Part shown: in pieces, positions 7,357-13,977 of the stretch
Position numbering within the stretch: position 1 is the stretch's first letter
How the letters are laid out: each line of letters begins with the position of its first letter
Origin: Selenomonadaceae bacterium
Lineage (GTDB): Bacteria > Bacillota > Negativicutes > Selenomonadales > Selenomonadaceae
Length of the DNA: 14,517 nt
Direction: 5' to 3'
Assembly (NCBI GenBank): GCA_016286075.1
Contig: JAEERZ010000027.1
Span: 1-14,517, forward strand
Notes under the pieces: model-generated
Databases searched by the model: none
Told to the model about the DNA's origin: nothing
Seen by the model: only the letters and a program-made list of their open reading frames with translations
Translations under genes and position numbers: made by a program

Positions 7357-7935
7357 TCAAGCGTTCTTTACAATAGTTGAACTAAACTCATCAGCCGTCT
7401 TGTTTTCCATAGGCATTTCCGGGTTTTTCGCGCCTTCGTCCGGCGATCCGAGGATTTCCGTCAAACCGTCCGCATTCAGAATTGCAAGCTCGGAACGCAG
7501 CAAAGACCGCAGCCTCACCATAAACTGTCTTTCCCGCGCAATTCCCGCCTCATACAACTCCTGCTGTACGCGCACCTTTGCCGTCGCGTCTTCCATACGA
7601 CGCTGAATCGCCATTTCCGTCTGATGCCGCAAGCGCTCGCAATCCTCTTTCGCCGCGCGTTCCATCTCTTCCACGCGAATTTTCGCGCTCTGAACCGCTT
7701 CATCCGCCGTTTTTTGAGCGACGTCCATCGTTTCATGGAGATTTTTTTCCATCTCCTGGTATTGTGCGGTCTTCTTCCGCTCCAATTCCAAATCCTCTGC
7801 CAATCTGGTATTCTGTTTTATCAATTCCTCAAACGCAGAAACAATCTCATCTAAAAAATCGTCAACCTCTTCTTCATTGTATCCGCGAAATCCACGACTG
7901 AATTCTTTGTTATGTATATCTGCAGGCGTCAACAT
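7357..7935 (-). CDS. divIVA: DivIVA-family cell division / polar scaffold protein
   Basis: DivIVA binds curved membrane at septa and poles and recruits division or cell-wall proteins. The 192-residue product starts with the family N-terminus, LTPADIHNKEFSRGFRGYNEEEVDDFLDEI (membrane-binding end and first coiled coil). A long charged coiled coil from about residue 35 to 150 follows, then a polar tail (about 160-192) with no clear fold. The ATG at 7935 has AGGAG 8 bases upstream. It sits 21 bases after ylmH, the usual partner order (sepF...ylmH-divIVA) in Bacillota. Its exact partners in this organism cannot be read from the sequence. Confidence 0.93.
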   Translation of the reverse strand: MLTPADIHNKEFSRGFRGYNEEEVDDFLDEIVSAFEELIKQNTRLAEDLELERKKTAQYQEMEKNLHETMDVAQKTADEAVQSAKIRVEEMERAAKEDCERLRHQTEMAIQRRMEDATAKVRVQQELYEAGIARERQFMVRLRSLLRSELAILNADGLTEILGSPDEGAKNPEMPMENKTADEFSSTIVKNA

Positions 7936-7956
7936 ATACCCATCTCCTTCTATTTT

Positions 7957-8745
7957 TTACAAATAACGCCGAAGAGAAATTCCGATGCGGCCTTTTTTTG
8001 TCTTGCCGCGCACCTCGGCAACTTCCACCCGGCCGCGGCCGCGCATTGAAAGCACGTCGCCTTCTTTCACCGTTTGAGACGCGTTTTTTACCGCTTGCCA
8101 ATTCAATTTCAGCTTTTCTGCTTCTATATCCGAAACGGCACGGCTGCGAGATATGCCAAATCCTGCGGCCGCCACCGAATCTGCTCGCATAGAGGCTACC
8201 GTAGCGTTGATTTCCTTGACGCGTTCTTCCCGAGGAGCAATCATTTCTAAACTGCCCATCGTTGCACAAACTGTCGCCGCGCCAATTTGCCGCCATTCCG
8301 ACAACAAAAAATCCGCCATTTTTTTATCGGTCAACACCTGTGCGGATCCTGCCGTCACAATGATATCCCCAACATTCTCCCGGTCTACGCCTAACCCGGT
8401 CAATGCCCCCAATATATCTCTATGCGTCAGATGTACGAATTCCGCATTCCATTCCACGCAGACTACCGAAATGTCAAAAGACGGTGAGCCGCCGAACTCC
8501 CTATGGGCGAAAACCGCCTTTTGCCGTTCGGCGCCGGAATATCCGCCATCAAACAGCACTGAGAGCTCATCATAATTCGCCGCCACCGTCTCTGCGATCT
8601 CCATCCCATACGGATCAAGAAAGCCCGAACATCGAAATGTACCCGTACGCACCGTTTGTTCCGCAAGATCAACAAGTCGGGTCGCTACGGCCTCTCCTTC
8701 TGTCCCACGGTAAAACCTCACAATTTTATCACGTTGCGCCGTCAT
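7957..8745 (-). CDS. ylmH: YlmH-family S4-domain RNA-binding protein
   Basis: The 262-residue product has the YlmH layout: an N-terminal region, a central alpha/beta part (HREFGGSPSFDISVVCVEWN, LTHRDILGALTGLGVDRENVGDI) and a C-terminal S4 RNA-binding domain from about residue 185 (ISRSRAVSDIEAEKLKLNWQ... EGDVLSMRGRGRVEV). Work on Bacillus YlmH links the family to rescue of stalled 50S-peptidyl-tRNA complexes. That role is carried over by homology only. The ATG at 8745 overlaps the proC stop as ATGA. The neighbours (sepF, divIVA) are the usual ones, though proC occupies the position normally held by ylmG. Confidence 0.93.
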   Translation of the reverse strand: MTAQRDKIVRFYRGTEGEAVATRLVDLAEQTVRTGTFRCSGFLDPYGMEIAETVAANYDELSVLFDGGYSGAERQKAVFAHREFGGSPSFDISVVCVEWNAEFVHLTHRDILGALTGLGVDRENVGDIIVTAGSAQVLTDKKMADFLLSEWRQIGAATVCATMGSLEMIAPREERVKEINATVASMRADSVAAAGFGISRSRAVSDIEAEKLKLNWQAVKNASQTVKEGDVLSMRGRGRVEVAEVRGKTKKGRIGISLRRYL

Positions 8746-9551
8746 TTTGCCTTACCTAACTCTTCCGAGCGTTCTGTCGCCGCAAGCACGGCATCTATCA
8801 AGGCCCCTCTTACGCTTTGCCGCTCCAGAACGCGCACTCCGGCAATCGTCGTCCCTGCCGGCGAAGTAACCTGATCGCGCAGCACATCCGGGTGTTTCCC
8901 CGTCTCCAAGACCATTTGCGCGGCGCCCAGCAATGTCTGCGCCGCCAAAAGAGTCGCCGTCTGCCGCGGCAATCCTGCCATAACGCCGCCGTCCGAAAGG
9001 GCGTCTATCATTAAAAAACCATACGCAGGACCGCTGCCCGAAAGCCCAGTCACTGCGTTCATCATCGACTCTTCTACCTTTACCACACGGCCGCAGGAAG
9101 ATAAAATCTTTTCCACCAAACTTACATCGGCTTTTTTCGCCTTTTCATTCAAGGCGTACGCTGACATTCCGCATCCAACCGAAAGCGGCGTATTCGGCAT
9201 AACACGCACAATCGGCTGTTTGGAGAAAAATTGTTCCAATGACTCTATAGGCAGCCCTGCCACGATAGACATGACCACCGTATGTTCCGGCGTTTTCGGC
9301 GCAGTCTCTTTCATTGCGGCTTTAACCGCCTGCGGTTTGACTGCAAGAATCAGCGTATCAACTTGGGATAAAAAACCGTCTGCTCCCACGGAAGCATTTA
9401 CATGATACGTATCACGCAAAAACGCGCAGCGTTCCTCATTCAGATCTGAAACGAAAATTTCTTTCGGATCGTAATGCATACGCTCCGTCATTCCCGCAAC
9501 AATAGCGGAAGCCATCATGCCCCCGCCGATAAACCCGATTTTCCCCGACAT
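8742..9551 (-). CDS. proC: Pyrroline-5-carboxylate reductase ProC
   Basis: ProC reduces pyrroline-5-carboxylate to proline with NAD(P)H, the last step of proline synthesis, in the cytoplasm. The 269-residue product has the N-terminal Rossmann motif GFIGGGMMASAI (residues 5-16), the substrate-region VMPNTPLSVGCGMSAY, and the full C-terminal family signature starting LSGSGPAYGFLMIDALSDGG and including SPAGTTIAGV. Length is standard. The ATG at 9551 has AGGAGG 7 bases upstream and follows sepF by 10 bases. No other proline gene is nearby. It takes part in the division operon, apparently for shared expression rather than shared function. Confidence 0.96.
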   Translation of the reverse strand: MSGKIGFIGGGMMASAIVAGMTERMHYDPKEIFVSDLNEERCAFLRDTYHVNASVGADGFLSQVDTLILAVKPQAVKAAMKETAPKTPEHTVVMSIVAGLPIESLEQFFSKQPIVRVMPNTPLSVGCGMSAYALNEKAKKADVSLVEKILSSCGRVVKVEESMMNAVTGLSGSGPAYGFLMIDALSDGGVMAGLPRQTATLLAAQTLLGAAQMVLETGKHPDVLRDQVTSPAGTTIAGVRVLERQSVRGALIDAVLAATERSEELGKAK

Positions 9552-9561
9552 CCCGCGCCTC

Positions 9562-10071
9562 CTACTTTTTCAACCAGGAAACATCCGTCGAAAGAGCCCC
9601 CCGCTCCTGCGTATAAGAGACGCTGACGTTATTCGGGGCGCATAAAAACACATTATGACCTACTTTTTTAATGTCTCCTGCGATTGCATACGTTGCGCCG
9701 CTGATGAAATCAATAATTCGATGCGCTTCTTCTGCATCCGTATGCTCAAAATTAATAAGCACAGGCTTTTTTTCCTTCAGATAATTTGCAACCTGCTGCA
9801 CGTCGTCGAAAGACTTCGGTTCAATCACAACGACCTTCATCTTGGAACGAAGCCCTCCATTTATTGCAGCCTGAATATCTACTACATTCGAAGGATTCGA
9901 CGTGCCGGACGAAAAATTCGTCGCTTGCGGTTTCATATTAGATCCATCGTCATTCTGTTTTGCCATAGAAGAATCCCCTTCTTCTTCCGAAAACTCTTCA
10001 TCAAAAAGCTCGTCCATCTCAGAAGTATCCGACAGCCCCAACTTGCCACATACTTTTTTAATAATCCCCAT
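9562..10071 (-). CDS. sepF: Cell division protein SepF
   Basis: SepF anchors FtsZ to the membrane and shapes the septum in Gram-positive lineages. The 169-residue product has the expected parts. A short amphipathic N-terminal membrane anchor (MGIIKKVCGKLGL) comes first, then an acidic and polar linker (about 15-70). The globular core (about 75-165) carries VVVIEPKSFDDVQQVANYL, KPVLINFEHTDAEEAHRIID and FISGATYAIAGDIKKVG. The ATG at 10071 has a GAGGGGG site upstream. It is the first gene after the 10131-10158 promoter, so it heads the operon. The ylmE (yggS) gene that often precedes it is absent. Confidence 0.96.
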   Translation of the reverse strand: MGIIKKVCGKLGLSDTSEMDELFDEEFSEEEGDSSMAKQNDDGSNMKPQATNFSSGTSNPSNVVDIQAAINGGLRSKMKVVVIEPKSFDDVQQVANYLKEKKPVLINFEHTDAEEAHRIIDFISGATYAIAGDIKKVGHNVFLCAPNNVSVSYTQERGALSTDVSWLKK

Positions 10072-10101
10072 ATTATGCTTCCCCCTCGCATAAACCTTTT
10101 A

Positions 10102-10176
10102 CACGCTTACGCGCATATTACATTAATTTTATTATATCAGACAAATTCTTCGTCGCAAGCCTTTTTTCACGCTTAC
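10102..10176 (-). repeat. Direct repeat pair GTAAGCGTG flanking the sepF promoter
   Basis: GTAAGCGTG occurs twice on the minus strand, at 10168-10176 (upstream of the -35) and 10102-10110 (in the early leader). The copies are 66 bases apart, each is followed within one base by a run of A, and the promoter lies between them. The placement suits two protein binding sites, but two 9-base copies could also be chance. No regulator is identified. Confidence 0.35.
10131..10158 (-). promoter_or_regulatory. Promoter of the sepF operon
   Basis: On the minus strand TTGCGA (10153-10158) is followed after 16 bases by a perfect TATAAT (10131-10136). The -10 is preceded by TGA, giving the extended TGnTATAAT form. 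Transcription would start near 10124, with a leader of about 53 bases to the sepF ATG. A 9-base direct repeat flanks this promoter on both sides. Confidence 0.75.
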
Positions 10177-10224
10177 TGCAAATTTCGAGAAATTATTTTT
10201 TCTATATTTATCTATAAAACCATG

Positions 10225-10254
10225 AAAAAAGGCCTCTGCAAACGCAAAGGCCTT
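10225..10254 (-). terminator. Rho-independent terminator after the SPFH gene
   Basis: AAGGCCT / AGGCCTT (10229-10235 with 10248-10254) forms a 7-bp GC-rich stem, extended by a mismatch and a 3-bp inner stem around an AAAC loop. On the minus strand the stem runs directly into a six-base T tract. It lies 15 bases past the stop of the SPFH gene and separates it from the sepF promoter. Confidence 0.9.
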
Positions 10255-10269
10255 AGGGAATTCAAGGAT

Positions 10270-11682
10270 TTACACTTTATCAGCGTCGTCAAAAGGATCT
10301 CCGCACTGCGGGCAGAATTTCGGCGGATTCTTCGGATCCGGCGGATTCCAGCCGCACTTATCGCACTTGTAAAGCGGTTCGCCAGCCGGGCGCTTCGCGC
10401 CGCAGCCCTGGCAGAAGTTGCCCTGATTCACCGCGCCGCAGGAACACTTCCAGCCGTCGCCGCCTTCCGGTTTCGGTTTGCCGCAAGCGGTACAGAATTT
10501 GCCCGTGTTGCCGCCTTGGCCGCAAGTGCAGGTCCACGCCTCTGCCGGAGCCGGCTGGGGCTTACCGCAAGCCGTGCAGAATTTTCCGGTGTTGCCGCCC
10601 TGACCGCAAGCGCAAGTCCATCCTGCCGCCGCAGGAGCCGCCTGCTGCTGCGGCATCTGCTGTTGCTGTTGCTGCTGACCCATTGCAAAAAGGTTAGCCG
10701 CATTGGCGCCGCCCATATTTCCGGCCATGCCCATGCCCATGAACGCGCCCATCGCGCCCATGCCGCCCTGGTTGTTCGCCGCGTCGCGCATCGCGCCCGC
10801 TGCCGCAGCTGCCATTGCACGCCCAGCTGTATTCGCATCGCGAACGACCTGCATATCCTTCAGGCGCTGCTTGTCCTCGTCGGTCATGCTGATGTTCGAG
10901 ATACCGAACTTCACGACCTCGATGCCTCGGCCTTGCGTCCAATCCTGCGAAAGTTCCTGTTTCAGGGCTTCCGCAATCTCTTTCGTGTAGCCGATGAGTT
11001 GGCTCGGACGCGCGCCCATGACGCTGATTTTTGCGAAAGCAGGCTGAAGCGCCGTCAACAACTCGCTCTTGAGCTGGCTATCGATTTCCTTGCGGCTGTA
11101 TTCGCTGTCCACATTGCCGCAAACTTTTTTGTAGAACAGGATTGGGTCCACGATGTGATAGCTGTATTCGCCGAAGCACTTAATATCAAAATCGGCGTCG
11201 ATACCCGCGCCCTGATCCACCACGCGGAAAGAAATCGGCGTCGGCGTGCCGTATTTGTTGCCGATAATTTCTTTTGTATTGAAGTAATAGACGCGCTGAT
11301 CCTTGCCCGGATCACCGCCGAACGCAAAGCGCTTCCCCATTTGCTTAAAGGAAGCGATAATGCTCTCTCCCAGGTCGCCCTCGAAAACCGTCGGCTCGGA
11401 AGACTTGTCATAAGTGAACTGGCCCGGCTCGGCGCAAACTTCGACAACCTCGCCGTTCTCCACGATAATCATGCACTGCCCGTCGTTGACCGCAATACCG
11501 GAGCCGTTGGAAATGATGTTGTCCTCGGCGCTCGTATTGGAGCTTCTTCCCTGCGAGCTCGTGCGCTTTTGGCCCTTCGCCACCAGAATATCCGCGCTCA
11601 GACTCTCGCAGTAGAAGAATTCTTTCCACTGATCAGCGAGCACGCCGCCTGCGGCTCCCATAGCCGCTTTGATAAGTCCCAT
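10270..11682 (-). CDS. SPFH-domain (YdjI-like) protein with four C-terminal zinc ribbons
   Basis: The 470-residue product has three parts. Residues about 10-310 form an SPFH / 'virion core' domain (from ADQWKEFFYCESL through DQGAGIDADFDIKCFGEYSYHI to GIEVVKFGISNISMTDEDKQRL). A low-complexity linker (about 305-350) is rich in Gly, Ala and Met and includes seven consecutive Gln near residue 340. Four zinc ribbons run from about 354 to 465. The first two are near-identical 28-residue units (WTCxCGQGGNTGKFCTACGKP), the third is CSCGAVNQGNFCQGCG and the fourth CDKCGW...FCPQCG. The start is the ATG at 11682, with GGAGG 7 bases upstream. The frame stays open to 11736 without a better start. Bacillus YdjI, encoded with PspA and a zinc-ribbon protein, is the closest family with a known context (membrane stress). 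Here ribbons and SPFH domain are fused and no pspA is adjacent. The role is therefore inferred at family level only. It is monocistronic. Confidence 0.88.
   Translation of the reverse strand: MGLIKAAMGAAGGVLADQWKEFFYCESLSADILVAKGQKRTSSQGRSSNTSAEDNIISNGSGIAVNDGQCMIIVENGEVVEVCAEPGQFTYDKSSEPTVFEGDLGESIIASFKQMGKRFAFGGDPGKDQRVYYFNTKEIIGNKYGTPTPISFRVVDQGAGIDADFDIKCFGEYSYHIVDPILFYKKVCGNVDSEYSRKEIDSQLKSELLTALQPAFAKISVMGARPSQLIGYTKEIAEALKQELSQDWTQGRGIEVVKFGISNISMTDEDKQRLKDMQVVRDANTAGRAMAAAAAGAMRDAANNQGGMGAMGAFMGMGMAGNMGGANAANLFAMGQQQQQQQMPQQQAAPAAAGWTCACGQGGNTGKFCTACGKPQPAPAEAWTCTCGQGGNTGKFCTACGKPKPEGGDGWKCSCGAVNQGNFCQGCGAKRPAGEPLYKCDKCGWNPPDPKNPPKFCPQCGDPFDDADKV
10481..10622 (-). repeat. Two 84-bp-spaced imperfect repeats encoding zinc ribbons 1 and 2
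   Basis: Segments 10481-10538 and 10565-10622 are near-identical and offset by exactly 84 bases (28 codons). They encode the first two zinc ribbons of the SPFH protein. The third and fourth ribbons have diverged, suggesting the first pair is a recent internal duplication. Confidence 0.8.
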
Positions 11683-11741
11683 GTTTTTGCCTCCTCCGCA
11701 TGTGATAGAAGATCCTGAGAAACATTGATACAACAAACACT

Positions 11742-11769
11742 ATCTTCTTTCGGAAAATCCGAAGAAGAT
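11742..11769 (-). promoter_or_regulatory. Bulged inverted repeat upstream of the SPFH gene
   Basis: On the plus strand ATCTTCTTTCGGA (11742-11754) and TCCGAAGAAGAT (11758-11769) are complementary along 12 bp with one bulged base and a 3-base loop. It lies about 60 bases before the SPFH start and has no U tract on either side, so an operator or an mRNA structure is more likely than a terminator. The function is unknown. Confidence 0.5.
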
Positions 11770-11936
11770 TCAGATAACTCGTCTATAATATTACCAAATT
11801 TGAAGACGTTTGAAAACAGTTTTCCGACCTTTCTTCTTAGGACCAAAACTTCATCTTCAAATAAACGACGCATTTTCTTCGCTTACCAACGTTTTTCTAT
11901 TATTAAAGATACCTGCCTCAATCCATGATTTGCAAC

Positions 11937-11974
11937 AAAAAACCGCCGCATAAAGCACACAGACTCTATGCGAC
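11937..11974 (-). terminator. Rho-independent terminator of the cobalamin operon
   Basis: On the minus strand GTCGCATAGAG pairs with CTTTATGCGGC (11 bp with two G-T pairs, loop of 8) and is followed by GG and then six T. It lies 30 bases past the cobU stop and closes the cbiC-cobB-cobU unit. Confidence 0.82.
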
Positions 11975-12004
11975 GATCATATTTCTCAATCAATAGAATT
12001 CATT

Positions 12005-12589
12005 TCATTTCGTCTTGCAAGCGGCTTCAGCGGCGTATGCCTCCGCCAACTTTTTGACATTGACGGCCAGTCCGCAAACGACCAAATACACTTCATCCGC
12101 TGCCCGCGCCATCCATTGGTTTGCGATGCCCGCCACGTCCCGATATTCACGGGACAAATGGTCGCCCGGCACAATGCCGCTGCCGACCTCGTTCGTCACA
12201 AAAACCGTCGTTCCGCGATTCGCCTTCGCCTGATCGATCAACGCATCCAATTTCTCTTTGGCAAGGGAATAGTTTTGATGCGAATCCGCAATGGAATCCA
12301 GCGAACAGATGATATTGCTCATATAAAGCGTCAAGCAGTCAAAAAGAACGGCGTCACATTCCCGTCCCGCTTCCCGCAGAGCGACATGCGCGTCAAGAGG
12401 GGCTTCATAGGTTTTCCATTCCGCCGGACGCCGCTGGCGATGAAGCTTGACGCGAAAAGCCATTTCTTCGTCATAGACTTCCGCTGTCGCAATATACCCG
12501 ATATGCTGTCCGACGCGCGCAACATATTGTTCCGCAAAACGGCTCTTACCGCTTCGCGCTCCGCCGGTCACGAGGATGATTTTCCCCAC
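12005..12589 (-). CDS. cobU: Adenosylcobinamide kinase / adenosylcobinamide-phosphate guanylyltransferase CobU
   Basis: CobU phosphorylates adenosylcobinamide and then transfers GMP to give adenosylcobinamide-GDP, the substrate for nucleotide-loop assembly. The 194-residue product begins with VTGGARSGKSRFAE (P-loop at residues 9-16). It has the LHRQRRPAEWKTYE block with the conserved His that aligns with the guanylylation region of Salmonella CobU, then DCLTLYMSNI and VTNEVGSGIVP. The start chosen is the GTG at 12589, because AGAGAGG lies 7 bases before it. A TTG at 12595 overlapping the cobB stop (TTGA) is possible but would place the ribosome site only 1-2 bases away. It is the last gene of the unit, before the terminator. 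cobS, cobC and cobT are not in the window. Confidence 0.95.
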   Translation of the reverse strand: MGKIILVTGGARSGKSRFAEQYVARVGQHIGYIATAEVYDEEMAFRVKLHRQRRPAEWKTYEAPLDAHVALREAGRECDAVLFDCLTLYMSNIICSLDSIADSHQNYSLAKEKLDALIDQAKANRGTTVFVTNEVGSGIVPGDHLSREYRDVAGIANQWMARAADEVYLVVCGLAVNVKKLAEAYAAEAACKTK

Positions 12590-12591
12590 GC

Positions 12592-13977
12592 TCAAGCCTC
12601 TCTTTCCTTAAAACGGAGGCACGCCTCCACAAAAGACTCCGCCGCATTTTCCGCTCCCGCAAAGTGGAGATGCAGATACGATCCCAAAATATTGCCTTTC
12701 GCATAACCTGCGGCATACGGCTTCGGATTCCTTGTCTTGCGAAAGGTAAACGCCCTCGGATAATCTTCTCCCGCCTTTGGCTCGCATTCCGATGAGAAAT
12801 GAAATTCGTGTCCCCGAAGCATGGTGCCCTTGGGCCCCAATACGGTATCCGTCATCATTTCGGCGCTGACATACCCCACCGTCTGAAGCTTTCGGTTCAT
12901 CATGACCTCGCCTGGAATCACGCCGAGCATTGGAAACGCGTTTCCCTCAAAATCCGTCATCCGGCGCATCAGATACATAAAACCGCCGCACTCGGCATAA
13001 ATCGGCATTCCGCTCTCGGCGGCCGCTTTGATGGACGCGCGCATGGACTCGTTTTCATAAAGCTCTTTCGCGAACATTTCGGGAAAACCGCCGCCAAGAA
13101 TCAGTCCGTCGGCCTCGGGAAGCCTGTCGTCCTTCAGCGGGCTGAAAAAAACGACGTTGGCGCCCTTTTGGCGAAGTACGGCGAGGCTTTCCGGATAATA
13201 AAACGAAAAAGCTTCGTCCCGCGCCACGGCGATACGCACTTTGGGCTCTGCCACTTTGGAAAACCCGCGCCCCTCCTCCAGCGGCGGCGCGCTTTTTGCA
13301 AGAGAGACGATTCTTTCCAAATCAACCGACGCACCAATGACGCGCCCAATCTCCTCCACCGTCTCCCGTTCCCGCTCATTCTCCTCGACGGGCACAAGCC
13401 CAAGATGGCGTTCGGGCATTGTCATGGCGTCGTTTCGTTTGATTGCTCCGAAAACGGGAATATCGAGTTTTTCCAAAGCTTCTTCAATCATCGTCCGGTG
13501 CGTATCGGAACCGAGACGATTAAGAATCGCACCGGCGATATTGACTTCGGGATCGTATTGCTTAAATCCGAGCACGAGAGCCGCCGCCGATTCTCCCATC
13601 GACTTGGCGTTGACGACAAGAAGAACGGGCGCTTTTAACAGTTTCGCAATCTCCGCCGTGGAGCTGACGCCGTTTTTCCCGCCGTCATAAAGCCCCATCA
13701 CGCCTTCGATAACCGCGACGTCCGCGTCTGCCATCGTACTCATAAAAATATCCGCCAGACGCTCTTTCGACACCAGCCATGTATCTAAATTATGCGCGGG
13801 ACGGCCGCTCGCTAACGAATGATAGCCCGGATCGATATAATCCGGGCCGATTTTATACGATTGCGCCTTTATCCCCTGCACCCGCAACGCGGCGAGCAAC
13901 CCGGTAACCACAGTTGTTTTGCCGGAACCGCTCATAGGCGCCGCGACGACAATCCGGGGAATGTTCCGTGCGCTCAT
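12592..13977 (-). CDS. cobB: Cobyrinate a,c-diamide synthase CbiA/CobB
   Basis: This glutamine-dependent ATP enzyme amidates the a and c acetate side chains of (hydrogenobyrinate or) cobyrinate. The 461-residue product has an N-terminal dethiobiotin-synthetase-like ATPase domain with P-loop APMSGSGKTT (13-22), KIGPDYIDPGYH and VIEGVMGLYDG. The C-terminal class I glutamine amidotransferase domain (about 245-460) has GLILGGGFPEMFA, the nucleophile Cys in AECGGFMYL (about residue 329) and a final GSYLHLHF with the catalytic His. Length matches CbiA of anaerobes. In the cobalt-early (anaerobic) route suggested by this taxon the gene would be cbiA. The ATG at 13977 overlaps the cbiC stop (ATGA), and its own stop is 2 bases from the chosen cobU start. 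Confidence 0.96.
   Translation of the reverse strand: MSARNIPRIVVAAPMSGSGKTTVVTGLLAALRVQGIKAQSYKIGPDYIDPGYHSLASGRPAHNLDTWLVSKERLADIFMSTMADADVAVIEGVMGLYDGGKNGVSSTAEIAKLLKAPVLLVVNAKSMGESAAALVLGFKQYDPEVNIAGAILNRLGSDTHRTMIEEALEKLDIPVFGAIKRNDAMTMPERHLGLVPVEENERERETVEEIGRVIGASVDLERIVSLAKSAPPLEEGRGFSKVAEPKVRIAVARDEAFSFYYPESLAVLRQKGANVVFFSPLKDDRLPEADGLILGGGFPEMFAKELYENESMRASIKAAAESGMPIYAECGGFMYLMRRMTDFEGNAFPMLGVIPGEVMMNRKLQTVGYVSAEMMTDTVLGPKGTMLRGHEFHFSSECEPKAGEDYPRAFTFRKTRNPKPYAAGYAKGNILGSYLHLHFAGAENAAESFVEACLRFKEREA

Larger units (their letters stand above)
11683..12004. other. 322-base gap between cobU and the SPFH gene
   Basis: Apart from the cobU terminator (11937-11974) and a bulged inverted repeat (11742-11769), this AT-rich stretch holds no confident gene. 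A weak minus-strand promoter can be proposed from TTGCAA (11930-11935) and TATCTT (11906-11911) at 18-base spacing, giving a leader of over 200 bases for the SPFH gene. An open frame from an ATG at 11873 crosses the gap on the minus strand and runs about 28 codons into the SPFH gene in another frame. It has no good ribosome site and I do not call it a gene. Confidence 0.5.

Noticed and set aside
7333..7360. Internal promoter before lspA (TTGAGC, 16 bases, TATAGA)
   Set aside because: Each hexamer matches only about 4 of 6 bases, and the -35 is the palindromic TTGAGCTCAA at the divIVA stop. Too weak to call.
9655..11718. 687-codon open frame on the plus strand, opposite the SPFH gene and crossing the gap towards sepF
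   Set aside because: The product is an Arg/Ala/His-rich shadow of the minus-strand codon use, and it crosses two terminator/promoter signals. The opposite strand carries an unmistakable SPFH/zinc-ribbon protein and SepF.
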